Assembly (NCBI RefSeq): GCF_006491595.2
Contig: NZ_VEVQ02000011.1
Span: 62,001-126,000, forward strand
DNA length: 64,000 nucleotides
DNA from: Flavobacterium jejuense
GTDB taxonomy: Bacteria; Bacteroidota; Bacteroidia; Flavobacteriales; Flavobacteriaceae
Reading direction: 5' to 3'
Positions 52,717-62,754 of this stretch are shown here, in pieces. The notes beneath the pieces were generated by a model. It was not told the origin of the DNA, did no database searches, and worked only from the letters and a program-made list of their open reading frames with translations. A program made the translations under genes and the position numbers. Each line of letters opens with the position of its first letter. Position 1 is the stretch's first letter.

Positions 52717-53931
52717 TTATTCACCTTCTTTTTTTTCTTCACCATTTTCTTCTGGTAAAGGTTCTGCATATTCCTCAACAGTAGATTTGTCTTCTTTATC
52801 TTTCAAACTTTCTGATTTATCAAGCATAAAAGATCTAGTTATTTCTCTAATTTCAGTTAAAGCATATCCTTTTTTGTACTCTTTAGACGCTTTTTTAAAC
52901 TCACCAGATTTTTCATAGTATAACGCTTGGTGGTACGTTCCTAAGGTTGTTTTTGGGTATTGCTTTTCTGCATATTTACTTAAGTCTTGTAATTCTAAAT
53001 AAGCTTTGTTTTTAAGAATAGCAGCTTCAATGGCTTTAAAATCGGTTAAACGAGGTTTTAATTTTAATCCGAATTTTTCTTCAAGTTTAGTATACTTGTC
53101 AATAAGATATTGGGTGTAGCCTTTGTCTAGAGTAGCTATCTTTTCTTTGTATTCCATCATAGAAATAGGTTGGTAACCTTGGAAAATAAAATATAAAGCT
53201 TGAGGAATGGCTTGTGCGACTAATGAATAATGAGTGGCTCCTTTAAATTGATCAAATTGATAACTAAAAGTTTTATTAGGAATGGCCGAAATGTTTTTAT
53301 CTAATGATTTCGCTCCTTGAATAATATCGGTTAAGTCTCCTTGACCAATAGCAAGGTAATAGAAAATAGGCTTTTTAATTATTGCCAAGCGCTCAGCTAC
53401 TCTTTTGTCCATTTGAGGAGCTAGTTCAGGAGCCAATGAAATATATCCGTTAAAAACAGGATCATCTTTATATAAGTAAAAATTTAAAAAACTAGCAGTA
53501 GTGTCATGTCCAGCAATTATTCTGAAAGGTTGCGTTCTGTATTTTCCTTCGATATAAGGTAATAATTCAAAACCTATAAATTCAAAAAATTTAGCCCCTT
53601 TTCCAGAAGGTAAACCCGTTCCATCATAATCACTATCATCAAAACGCTTTTCATCATAATTTTGATTAATAGCTACTATTATCATTTCTGGTAAATCGTC
53701 CCAATAATTTCCATATTTTAAAATTCCATCAAATGGATTTAATAAATATTCTCCGTCAAGTAAAACTAGAACTGGAAATTTTTTTTCCACATCAAATTCA
53801 TAATTTGGTGGAAGTGAAACAGTGAATGTTCTTTCTTCTTCTAATTTTTTAGACTGTATAGATTCTGTAATTCTTTGGGAGAATGTGAAAGAAGTTGTTA
53901 AAATAAATAGTAAAAGAAATTTTGTTTTCAT
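52717..53931 (-). CDS. Exported esterase-like alpha/beta-hydrolase with helical C-terminal part
   Basis: A 404-residue protein from the ATG at 53931 (MKTKFLLLFILTTSFTFSQ signal peptide; a start nine codons upstream is unlikely). Residues about 30-255 are the putative-esterase (PF00756-type) fold: FPVLVLLDGEYLLNPFDGIL, MIIVAINQ and a late His in ATHYSL (His234). The nucleophile elbow reads IIAGHDTTA, so Asp143 is where Ser is expected. The C-terminal 130 residues look like TPR-like helices (YHQALYYEKSGEFKKASKEYKKGYAL). It may be a binding protein or use Asp as nucleophile; both are inference. The neighbours are radA and a flippase-like gene. Confidence 0.85.
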   Translation of the reverse strand: MKTKFLLLFILTTSFTFSQRITESIQSKKLEEERTFTVSLPPNYEFDVEKKFPVLVLLDGEYLLNPFDGILKYGNYWDDLPEMIIVAINQNYDEKRFDDSDYDGTGLPSGKGAKFFEFIGFELLPYIEGKYRTQPFRIIAGHDTTASFLNFYLYKDDPVFNGYISLAPELAPQMDKRVAERLAIIKKPIFYYLAIGQGDLTDIIQGAKSLDKNISAIPNKTFSYQFDQFKGATHYSLVAQAIPQALYFIFQGYQPISMMEYKEKIATLDKGYTQYLIDKYTKLEEKFGLKLKPRLTDFKAIEAAILKNKAYLELQDLSKYAEKQYPKTTLGTYHQALYYEKSGEFKKASKEYKKGYALTEIREITRSFMLDKSESLKDKEDKSTVEEYAEPLPEENGEEKKEGE

Positions 53932-54002
53932 TTTTATATGTTTTATTTTTTGTACCAATTTTAGCTATTGAAAACAGCTTTTAATAAGTGGCAATATACT
54001 AA

Positions 54003-54962
54003 TTAATTTTTATTGAAAATATTCAAAAGTAAATAAGAAGTTAACCCTAAAACAATAGTAAGTAAGGTTTGTGAAGTCCAGATAATCCAACCCAATGCTG
54101 TTCCAGCACCTTCAGCTATTCCATATAGCACTAATACTTTTGCTATAGATATTGGGAAAGCTCCAACTCCACCATTTGTAAACCCAACAGCTAGTGTTCC
54201 AAAAATGAATCCCATAATTACAACGTCAAATGTAATATTTGCAGTTTCTGGTATAGAAAAAACACAAACATAAAACATCATTAAATAGGAAAACCAAATG
54301 AAGAAAGAATGTGCTAAGTACTTCCATTTTGTTTTCATCTTTAAGATGCTAGTCATTCCTTCTACTAATCCATTGAATTTGCTTTTTATTTTAAGAATTA
54401 TTGGCCATTTTGCCCATCTCCATATAAATAAAAAAAAAATCAAACCAATACAACCAACAGCTAAGAGTAATATTATTTTATTGGGCGAAACATGTGAAAA
54501 TATGAATGCGCTAATTTTTTCAAACTGTAGTAGAAAAGCGGTAATTACAAACAGTAGAAAAATAAGTAAATCAACCACTCTTTCAGCCACAATGGTTCCA
54601 AAACCTTTATCAAATGGGACGCCTTCATATTTTTTTAAAATCATGGCTCTGCTAATTTCACCAGAACGGGGAATCGTTAAGTTTAATAAATAGGAAATGC
54701 TAACTGCAAAAAAAGAATTATGAAACTTGGGCTGAAACCCTAAATGATTTAATGAGTATTTCCATCTATATGCTCTTGACCAATAGCCAAATAGAGAAAT
54801 TAGTATGGATAAAAAGACATAAAAGTAATTGGCGTTTCTAAAGTAACTTTTAATTCGCTCCAACTCCGTTTCATTAAATGAAGAGAATTGATAATAAATC
54901 AAACCTATCCCAATTAATAATGGAATACATGTTTGTAGCATTTTTTTTAATGAAAAAGTCAA
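54003..54962 (-). CDS. Flippase-like (lysylphosphatidylglycerol synthase TM region, UPF0104) protein
   Basis: A 319-residue integral membrane protein with about eight hydrophobic segments. Family features include WSRAYRWKYSLNHLG, the RSGEISRAMILKKYEGVPFDKGFGTIVAERVVDLLIFLLF block and the late GGVGAFPISIAKVLVLYGI. Related proteins may move or modify lipids, but the function of the short form is not known. It lies two bases after panD and is likely co-transcribed with panC and panD. Confidence 0.86.
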   Translation of the reverse strand: MTFSLKKMLQTCIPLLIGIGLIYYQFSSFNETELERIKSYFRNANYFYVFLSILISLFGYWSRAYRWKYSLNHLGFQPKFHNSFFAVSISYLLNLTIPRSGEISRAMILKKYEGVPFDKGFGTIVAERVVDLLIFLLFVITAFLLQFEKISAFIFSHVSPNKIILLLAVGCIGLIFFLFIWRWAKWPIILKIKSKFNGLVEGMTSILKMKTKWKYLAHSFFIWFSYLMMFYVCVFSIPETANITFDVVIMGFIFGTLAVGFTNGGVGAFPISIAKVLVLYGIAEGAGTALGWIIWTSQTLLTIVLGLTSYLLLNIFNKN

Positions 54963-54964
54963 AA

Positions 54965-55315
54965 TTAAGTCAATGAGTTATCTTTTTCATTGGGAAAAAC
55001 TAAAGAAGGTTTGAATTTTTTAGCTTCTTCAAAATCCATAGAGGCGTAAGAAATAATAATGATAATATCTCCTCTATGAACTTTTCTTGCAGCAGGTCCA
55101 TTTAGTGTAATTTCACCTGTATTTCTTGGTCCTTTGATAGCGTAAGTTTCTAAACGTTCTCCATTATTAATGTTAACGATTTGTACTTTTTCACCTTCAA
55201 TAATGTTTGAAGCTTCCATTAACGTTTCATCAATGGTAATACTTCCTATATAATTCAAATCGGCTCCTGTAACGGTAACGCGATGAATTTTCGATTTTAC
55301 TACTTGAATATGCAT
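54965..55315 (-). CDS. panD: Aspartate 1-decarboxylase
   Basis: Makes beta-alanine for pantothenate and coenzyme A. The 116-residue pro-enzyme has the self-cleavage site Gly24-Ser25 (YIGSITIDE), where Ser25 becomes the pyruvoyl cofactor. The core [24 protein letters not shown] strand and [21 protein letters not shown] with the processing tract are intact. The panC stop lies 64 bases upstream, so both genes of the beta-alanine/pantoate branch sit together. Confidence 0.96.
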   Translation of the reverse strand: MHIQVVKSKIHRVTVTGADLNYIGSITIDETLMEASNIIEGEKVQIVNINNGERLETYAIKGPRNTGEITLNGPAARKVHRGDIIIIISYASMDFEEAKKFKPSLVFPNEKDNSLT

Positions 55316-55379
55316 GGTGCAAAGTTAATTATTTTGTATAAATTAATTATTTTTTTTTAGTAAATGTGTTATTTCTTCT

Positions 55380-56228
55380 TTAGTTCATAACAATAGTATC
55401 GATTAATCTAATGTTATCAATAAAAACAGCTATAAAGCCTCTGTATTTTTTCTTTTTATTTTTTCTTTTGCAGATAGTTAATGTTTCTTCCTCTGCAATT
55501 TCAAAATATTCTAAAGTGAATTCATTTTCTTTTTTAAAAGTTTCTTCAACTATTTTTGTAACTTCTTGAGCTGATTTAGTAGTAAAAAGGTTTTTTGCTT
55601 TTTGTAGTGTTTTAAAAATTAAAGCTGCTTTTTCTCTTGATTCAGAAGACAAACGTTCGTTTCTGGAACTCATGGCCAAACCATTGTTTTCTCTAAAGAT
55701 TGGACAGCCTATTATTTGTACTGGGAGTTTGTATTTTTTTACTAATGTTCTTACAATTTGCAATTGTTGGAAGTCTTTTTCTCCGAAATAAGCCTTTGTA
55801 GGTCTTACAATTTCGAAAAGTCTTTTTATAATTGTTCCTACACCATCAAAATGCCCTACTCTGTGTTTGCCTTCCATCTTTAATTCCAAACCGTTAAAAT
55901 TAAATTTTTCGGATGCTATGTTTTCTTCATAAATATCTTTAACGGAAGGAGCGTATATGATAACAGGTTTGTTTAAAGTTTGTATTTTTTGAGTATCAGA
56001 ATCTAAAGTTCTTGGATATTTATCTAAATCTTCTTTGTTATTAAATTGGGTTGGATTTACAAAAATACTCACTACAGTAATGTCGTTTTCTTTTGTAGAT
56101 AGTTCTATTAAAGATAGATGGCCTTGGTGAAGTGCTCCCATCGTTGGAACAAATCCAATGGTTTTATTTTCTTTTATTAATGAACTTAAATGTGATGATA
56201 AAACGTTCTTTTCGGTAAAAACGACCAT
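55380..56228 (-). CDS. panC: Pantothenate synthetase
   Basis: Condenses pantoate and beta-alanine to pantothenate with ATP. The 282-residue enzyme has the nucleotide motif TMGALHQGHLSLI and VVSIFVNPTQFN. Later come YFGEKDFQQLQIV and IIGCPIFRENNGLAMSSRNERLS with the KMSKS-like loop (MSSR). First gene of the minus-strand pan cluster, with a promoter about 25-30 bases upstream. Confidence 0.96.
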   Translation of the reverse strand: MVVFTEKNVLSSHLSSLIKENKTIGFVPTMGALHQGHLSLIELSTKENDITVVSIFVNPTQFNNKEDLDKYPRTLDSDTQKIQTLNKPVIIYAPSVKDIYEENIASEKFNFNGLELKMEGKHRVGHFDGVGTIIKRLFEIVRPTKAYFGEKDFQQLQIVRTLVKKYKLPVQIIGCPIFRENNGLAMSSRNERLSSESREKAALIFKTLQKAKNLFTTKSAQEVTKIVEETFKKENEFTLEYFEIAEEETLTICKRKNKKKKYRGFIAVFIDNIRLIDTIVMN

Positions 56229-56251
56229 AAGGTTTTATATTAATTAGGATG

Positions 56252-56259
56252 CAAACTTA
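56252..56259 (-). promoter_or_regulatory. panC: -7 promoter element (TAAGTTTG) of panC
   Basis: Exact TAnnTTTG on the minus strand, with a leader of about 18-20 nt to the ATG at 56228. No -33 TTG at standard spacing. Confidence 0.5.
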
Positions 56260-56290
56260 CTATTTTACTAGATAAATCCATAAATTTTTG

Positions 56291-56298
56291 TAATTTTG
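56291..56298 (+). promoter_or_regulatory. -7 promoter element (TAATTTTG) of the glycogen synthase-like gene
   Basis: Exact TAnnTTTG on the plus strand, leader of about 35 nt to the ATG at 56336. It faces the panC promoter in a 107-base divergent gap. Confidence 0.5.
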
Positions 56299-56335
56299 CA
56301 TGTTTTTTAAAAACAAATGTTAAACAAAATAAATT

Positions 56336-57142
56336 ATGGAAGAAAAGAGGATATTGTATGTATCATCTGAAGTGGTGCCTTATTTAGCAGAGAACGAAGT
56401 TTCGTTGCAATCATATGAATTTCCAAAAATGATCAATGACATTGGTGGGCAAATAAGAATATTTATGCCTAGATATGGAAATATAAATGAAAGAAGACAT
56501 CAATTACATGAAGTCATTCGTTTGTCAGGAATGAATCTAGTGGTTAATGATATGGATATGCCTCTTATTATAAAGGTTGCTTCAATTCCTAAAGAAAGAA
56601 TTCAGGTTTATTTTATTGATAATGATGAGTATTTTAAAAGAAAAGCTACTTTTACAGATGAAGAAGGTGTTTTGTATCCAGATAATGATGAAAGAGCCAT
56701 CTTTTTCGCAAAAGGAGTAGTTGAAACAGTTAAAAAGTTAAACTGGGTTCCAGATGTAATTCATGTTCATGGCTGGATGGCGTCATTATTGCCTGTTTAT
56801 TTAAAACATTATTACAAAAACGAAGGTATTTTTGCAGATACAAAAATTATTACTTCGGTTTATAATTTAGGTTTTGAGGGAGAATTAAATAAAGAATTAG
56901 TTGGGAAAATGAGTTTTGATAATATTTCAAAAGATATTACAAAAGAAATTCAAAGTCCTAATTATGAGAATTTAATGAAGCTTACAATAGATCATTCAGA
57001 TGGTGTAGTTGTGGGGTCTGATGGCTTAAATCCAACTTTAACAAAATATATAGAAACTTCAGGAAAACCTTTTTTACCTTTCGCCACTAAAGATAAAGTG
57101 AGTGAGTTATATACTGAGTTTATCAAGAAACATATTTTATAA
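56336..57142 (+). CDS. Half-size glycogen/starch synthase homologue (GT5 N-terminal domain only)
   Basis: A 268-residue protein that matches only the N-terminal half of GT5 glycogen synthase: RILYVSSEVVPYLAENEV, IRIFMPRYGNINERRHQLHEV, NDERAIFFAKGVVETV, NWVPDVIHVHGWMASLLPVYLKHYY. The ADP-glucose motif KTGGL is missing (ENEVSL in its place), and the whole C-terminal Rossmann half is absent. So it cannot act as a normal glycogen synthase; a regulatory or divergent role is inferred. Such short proteins next to DUF4270 genes are known in Bacteroidetes. Confidence 0.82.
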   Translation: MEEKRILYVSSEVVPYLAENEVSLQSYEFPKMINDIGGQIRIFMPRYGNINERRHQLHEVIRLSGMNLVVNDMDMPLIIKVASIPKERIQVYFIDNDEYFKRKATFTDEEGVLYPDNDERAIFFAKGVVETVKKLNWVPDVIHVHGWMASLLPVYLKHYYKNEGIFADTKIITSVYNLGFEGELNKELVGKMSFDNISKDITKEIQSPNYENLMKLTIDHSDGVVVGSDGLNPTLTKYIETSGKPFLPFATKDKVSELYTEFIKKHIL

Positions 57143-57160
57143 ATTACCTTTTTTAATTAC

Positions 57161-58798
57161 ATGAAAAAAATTGTTTTAAATAGTGCTCTGGTATTGAGTG
57201 TGATGTTTTTGATTTCTTGTGACAAAGATTTTAATACTTTGGGCTCTGATGTTATTGGTGATGATCATTTTGGGTTAGAAAGAAGAGATGATTTTAATGT
57301 GATAGCTTATACTAAAAGAACAGGTGCTGTGCAATCTAATAATTTACCTACGAATATGTTGGGTTTTTATAAAGATGATTATTTTGGCACTACAAAAGCT
57401 ACTTTTGTAACACAACTGTCTTTAGTTGCGACAAATCCAGATTTTGGAATTGAAAGATCGATTCAAACAAATGATTCAATATATTTATATGTGCCATATA
57501 TAAGTACTAAAACAGAGACCGCTACTGGGATAGAGGCTAATACTTATGAGTTAGGATCGGTTTTTGGAGATATGGATACCTCGTTTGATTTGAAGATTTT
57601 TGAAAACGGTTATTTTTTGAGAGATTTTGATGCTGTTGATCCAACAGTTCGTCAGAAATATTATTCAAATGAAAATACCACTTTAATTGAACCTAATTTA
57701 GTGGGTTCTCAATTGAATAATTCAACTGAGGTTTCTGAAAACTCAAGTTTTAAATTTAGTAATGAAGAAATTATTATTTATAAAACAGATGGTAATGGTC
57801 AATATCTAAATAGTTCTGGAGTAGTAACCACTGTGGATTCTGAGAGAGTAGTTAAAGAAAGATTAGCACCAGGAATGTGGATTAATTTAGATAAGACTTT
57901 TTTTGAAACAAAAATTATTAATGCTTCACGGTCTGATTTGTTGAATAATAATATTTTTAAAGAATATTTTAAAGGGTTGTATTTTCAAGTTGATGCTAAT
58001 TCTAATACAAATGCTTTGGCTTTGTTAGATTTTTCAAAAGGATATGTTACAGTTCAATATCATTCTAAAGCTGCAGAAACAACTGATGAATTAAAGAAAA
58101 AGTCATTAAAATTAAATTTATCTGGTAATACAGTTAACTTTTTTGAAAATGATTTTTCTACTGAATATGATAATAAGCTAGGCGCTTCAAATAGTACTAC
58201 AGGAGATGAGTTGTTGTATCCAAAAGGAAGTGATGGTTCGGTTGTTTTTATCGATTTATTTGGTCCAGATACCAATAGTAATAACATTCCTGATGAGTTA
58301 GAGGAATTAAGAGCAGAAAATATTTTACTAAATGATGCTTTTTTAACTTTCTATGTTAAAAACAATGGACAAAAAAATGCAACTAGAGTTTATTTGTATG
58401 ATGCTACTAATAACACTGCTTTGTTAGATTATATATTTGATAGTTCTACTACAGCTAATCCGAAAAATAATAAATTCCTTTTCGGGGGAATCTTAGAAGT
58501 GGATGAAAATAATGCCGATTTAGGTATAAAATTTAAAATCAGATTGACAAGTCACATTAATAATGTTATTAATGGCGAAAATGAAAATACTAATAAAAAT
58601 GTTCGACTAGGCTTATCTGTGACAGAAAATATTGCTAATTCAGCTAGTTATAATGTTTTAAATCCAATTAGTTTTGGAAATGAAAAACTTCCAGTGGGGT
58701 CAATTATAAATCCACTTGGAACAGTTGTTTACGGTAATAATACGACAGATGAGGCTAAAAAATTGAAGTTGGAAATTTATTATACAAAACCTAATTAA
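57161..58798 (+). CDS. DUF4270 domain-containing lipoprotein
   Basis: A 545-residue outer membrane-associated lipoprotein (signal ends VMFLISC, Cys20). The DUF4270 signature CDKDFNTLGSDVIGDDHFG stands at the start, and ends with a PLGTVVYGNNTTDEAKKLKLEIYYTKPN beta-strand. Otherwise the chain is Asn- and Ser-rich and mostly beta. The function is unknown, and proteins of this family are restricted to Bacteroidetes. It lies 18 bases after the glycogen synthase-like gene and eight bases before glmS, so all three may form one transcript. Confidence 0.9.
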   Translation: MKKIVLNSALVLSVMFLISCDKDFNTLGSDVIGDDHFGLERRDDFNVIAYTKRTGAVQSNNLPTNMLGFYKDDYFGTTKATFVTQLSLVATNPDFGIERSIQTNDSIYLYVPYISTKTETATGIEANTYELGSVFGDMDTSFDLKIFENGYFLRDFDAVDPTVRQKYYSNENTTLIEPNLVGSQLNNSTEVSENSSFKFSNEEIIIYKTDGNGQYLNSSGVVTTVDSERVVKERLAPGMWINLDKTFFETKIINASRSDLLNNNIFKEYFKGLYFQVDANSNTNALALLDFSKGYVTVQYHSKAAETTDELKKKSLKLNLSGNTVNFFENDFSTEYDNKLGASNSTTGDELLYPKGSDGSVVFIDLFGPDTNSNNIPDELEELRAENILLNDAFLTFYVKNNGQKNATRVYLYDATNNTALLDYIFDSSTTANPKNNKFLFGGILEVDENNADLGIKFKIRLTSHINNVINGENENTNKNVRLGLSVTENIANSASYNVLNPISFGNEKLPVGSIINPLGTVVYGNNTTDEAKKLKLEIYYTKPN

Positions 58799-58806
58799 TT
58801 AATTTT

Positions 58807-60654
58807 ATGTGTGGAATTGTAGGTTATATAGGTCATAGAGATGCTTATCCAGTTTTAATCAAGGGTTTAAAAAGATTAGAATATAGAGGGTATGATAGTG
58901 CAGGTGTTGTATTGTATGATGGGACAGAAATAAAGTTGTCTAAAACAAAAGGTAAGGTTTCTGATTTAGAAGCTAAAGCTGAAAAGGAAAATACTAAGGT
59001 TGGTAAAATAGGAATGGGACATACACGTTGGGCAACTCATGGTGTGCCAAATGATGTTAATTCTCATCCACATTATTCTAATTCTGGGAATTTAGTAATT
59101 ATTCATAATGGAATTATTGAAAATTATGAACCTATAAAGAAAGAATTAATTAAAAGAGGTTATTCTTTTCAATCTGATACCGATACAGAAGTTTTAGTGA
59201 ACTTGATTGAAGATGTAAAGAAAAAAGAGAAGGTGGGTTTAGGAAAGGCAGTTCAGATTGCTTTGAACCAAGTTGTAGGAGCTTATGCTATTGCCGTTTT
59301 TGATAAAGAAAAACCAAATGAAATAGTAGTTGCTCGATTAGGAAGTCCTTTAGCGATTGGTATAGGTGAAGATGAATTTTTCATCGCTTCTGATGCTACA
59401 CCTTTCATTGAGTATACTTCAAATGCTATTTATTTAGAGGATGAAGAAATGGCTATTGTGCGTTTGCATAAGCCAATGAAAGTTCGTAAAATTAAAGACG
59501 ATTCTTTAGTGGATCCTTATGTTCAAGAGTTGCAAATGAATTTGGAACAAATTGAAAAAGGAGGATATGAGCACTTTATGTTGAAAGAGATATACGAACA
59601 ACCAAGTGTTATTAAAGATACTTATAGAGGAAGGCTTTTGGCTAACAAAGGTATAATTCAAATGGCTGGTGTTGAAGATAATCTTGAAAAGTTTCTTAAT
59701 GCAGAAAGAATAATTATAGTTGCTTGTGGAACTTCTTGGCATGCTGGCTTAGTTGCTGAATATATCATTGAAGAATTTGCAAGAATACCAGTTGAAGTAG
59801 AATATGCGTCTGAATTCAGATATAGAAATCCTATTATTAATAAAGAGGATGTAGTAATTGCAATTTCTCAATCTGGAGAAACGGCTGATACATTAGCTGC
59901 TATAAAATTAGCTAAAGAAAACGGAGCATTTGTATTTGGTGTTTGTAATGTAGTGGGATCTTCTATTTCTAGAGAGACACATGCAGGAGCTTATACACAT
60001 GCAGGTCCTGAAATTGGAGTTGCATCTACAAAGGCATTTACAACTCAGATAACAATTTTAACCCTTTTGGCTTTGCGTTTGGCTAAAGCTAACGGTAAAA
60101 TGACGAATTCAGATTACCAACGTTATTTGTTAGAATTAGAATTAATTCCAGAAAAAGTAGCAGAAGCATTAAAAACAAATGATGTAGCTAAAGAGATTGC
60201 AAAAATTTATAAAGATGCTCCTAATTGTTTGTATTTAGGAAGAGGGTATAATTTTCCAGTGGCCTTAGAAGGAGCTTTAAAATTAAAAGAGATATCATAC
60301 ATACATGCAGAAGGGTATCCAGCTGCAGAAATGAAACACGGACCAATTGCTTTAATTGATGAATCAATGCCAGTGGTTATTATTGCGCCTAATAAAGGTC
60401 ATTATGATAAGGTCGTAAGTAATATTCAAGAAATTAAATCTAGAAGTGGTAAAATTATTGCGGTTGTTACCAAAGGAGATACACAAGTGAAAGCTTTAGC
60501 AGATCATGTAATTGAAATTCCAGAAACAACAGAAGCGTTAACTCCATTATTGACTACAATTCCTTTACAACTATTGTCTTATCACATTGCTGTAATGAGA
60601 GGTTGTAATGTGGATCAACCTAGGAATTTAGCAAAATCGGTTACCGTAGAATAG
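58807..60654 (+). CDS. glmS: Glutamine-fructose-6-phosphate aminotransferase (isomerizing)
   Basis: First step of UDP-GlcNAc synthesis for peptidoglycan. The 615-residue enzyme starts MCGIVGYIG with the N-terminal nucleophile Cys2. The glutaminase domain (1-240) includes GHTRWATHG and SDTDTEVLVNLI. Two SIS sugar-isomerase domains follow (GTSWHAGLVAEYIIEEFA, SQSGETADTLAAIKLAKENG, then RGYNFPVALEGALKLKEISYIHAEGYPAAEMKHGPIAL). The C-terminal end VDQPRNLAKSVTVE, which contacts the active site, is intact. No glmS ribozyme-like sequence is expected or seen. Confidence 0.97.
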   Translation: MCGIVGYIGHRDAYPVLIKGLKRLEYRGYDSAGVVLYDGTEIKLSKTKGKVSDLEAKAEKENTKVGKIGMGHTRWATHGVPNDVNSHPHYSNSGNLVIIHNGIIENYEPIKKELIKRGYSFQSDTDTEVLVNLIEDVKKKEKVGLGKAVQIALNQVVGAYAIAVFDKEKPNEIVVARLGSPLAIGIGEDEFFIASDATPFIEYTSNAIYLEDEEMAIVRLHKPMKVRKIKDDSLVDPYVQELQMNLEQIEKGGYEHFMLKEIYEQPSVIKDTYRGRLLANKGIIQMAGVEDNLEKFLNAERIIIVACGTSWHAGLVAEYIIEEFARIPVEVEYASEFRYRNPIINKEDVVIAISQSGETADTLAAIKLAKENGAFVFGVCNVVGSSISRETHAGAYTHAGPEIGVASTKAFTTQITILTLLALRLAKANGKMTNSDYQRYLLELELIPEKVAEALKTNDVAKEIAKIYKDAPNCLYLGRGYNFPVALEGALKLKEISYIHAEGYPAAEMKHGPIALIDESMPVVIIAPNKGHYDKVVSNIQEIKSRSGKIIAVVTKGDTQVKALADHVIEIPETTEALTPLLTTIPLQLLSYHIAVMRGCNVDQPRNLAKSVTVE

Positions 60655-60663
60655 CATTTTTAG

Positions 60664-60690
60664 AGCGAAAAAGTATTTTTTCGCTTTTTT
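60664..60690 (+). terminator. Intrinsic terminator of glmS
   Basis: AGCGAAAAA pairs with TTTTTCGCT around a short loop, followed by TTTTT. Confidence 0.85.
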
Positions 60691-60714
60691 ATTGCAAAAA
60701 ATTCAAAAAATAAA

Positions 60715-60746
60715 TTGCAAAATTGTTTACAAAAAAACTATCTTTG
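60715..60746 (+). promoter_or_regulatory. atpD: atpD promoter (TTG-N21-TATCTTTG)
   Basis: A TTG (60715-60717) lies 21 bases before an exact -7 TATCTTTG (60739-60746). The leader to the ATG at 60807 is about 55 nt. Confidence 0.65.
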
Positions 60747-60803
60747 CACTCTGAAAAATAGAAGTGTTTTTCAATACTAAATAGCTATTTAATAAATACA
60801 TAA

Positions 60804-62318
<1,515 letters not shown>

Positions 62319-62358
62319 ACCATTTAGGAATTGGCAGTATTCTGAGATGATGCCAAGC

Positions 62359-62375
62359 ACTAATCACTAATCACT
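62359..62375 (+). repeat. Heptamer tandem repeat (ACTAATC-type), two full units
   Basis: ACTAATC ACTAATC followed by ACTAGAA, just before atpC. A small inverted repeat (TTGGCA 62331-62336, TGCCAA 62351-62356) stands immediately upstream. The same heptamer forms the purN-rnhA junction at 24162-24189. Confidence 0.6.
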
Positions 62376-62381
62376 AGAAAA

Positions 62382-62663
62382 ATGATTTTAGAAATAGTAT
62401 CACCTGAAGCTACATTATTTAAAGGAGAAGTTACATCAGTAGCAGTTCCAGGAGTAAATGGTGAGTTCCAAATGTTAAATAATCACGCACCTATTGTGTC
62501 GTTATTAGTTAAAGGGAATATTAAAATAAATGCTCAAAACTTGAAAATTCAAAAAGAATTTCTTTCTAAATTCAATAAAGTAAATGAGCAAACATTTTGG
62601 TTACCAATACAATCTGGAACAATCGAAATGAAAGATAATAAAGTTATTGTTTTAGCTGACTAA
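62382..62663 (+). CDS. atpC: ATP synthase F1 subunit epsilon (short form)
   Basis: A 93-residue protein with the epsilon beta-sandwich: ILEIVSPEATLFKGEVTSVAVPGVNGEFQMLNNHAPIVSLLVKGNIKI. The C-terminal helical hairpin of longer epsilon subunits (about 130-140 residues) is missing. In those enzymes that hairpin inhibits ATP hydrolysis, so this form probably lacks that brake. The short form is usual in Bacteroidetes. It follows atpD after 63 bases. Confidence 0.94.
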   Translation: MILEIVSPEATLFKGEVTSVAVPGVNGEFQMLNNHAPIVSLLVKGNIKINAQNLKIQKEFLSKFNKVNEQTFWLPIQSGTIEMKDNKVIVLAD

Positions 62664-62683
62664 AATAATGATAAAAGATAACT

Positions 62684-62718
62684 ATAAGCCTTACAATTTG
62701 TAAGGCTTATTTTTTTTT
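62684..62718 (+). terminator. Intrinsic terminator of atpDC
   Basis: ATAAGCCTTACA pairs with TGTAAGGCTTAT, followed by eight T. Confidence 0.92.
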
Positions 62719-62754
62719 ATAATATTTGCCTTTTTACAAATAGACATACAGAGA

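Noticed and set aside
58655..58806. glmS ribozyme before glmS
   Set aside because: Only eight bases separate glmS from the DUF4270 gene, so there is no space for the ribozyme.
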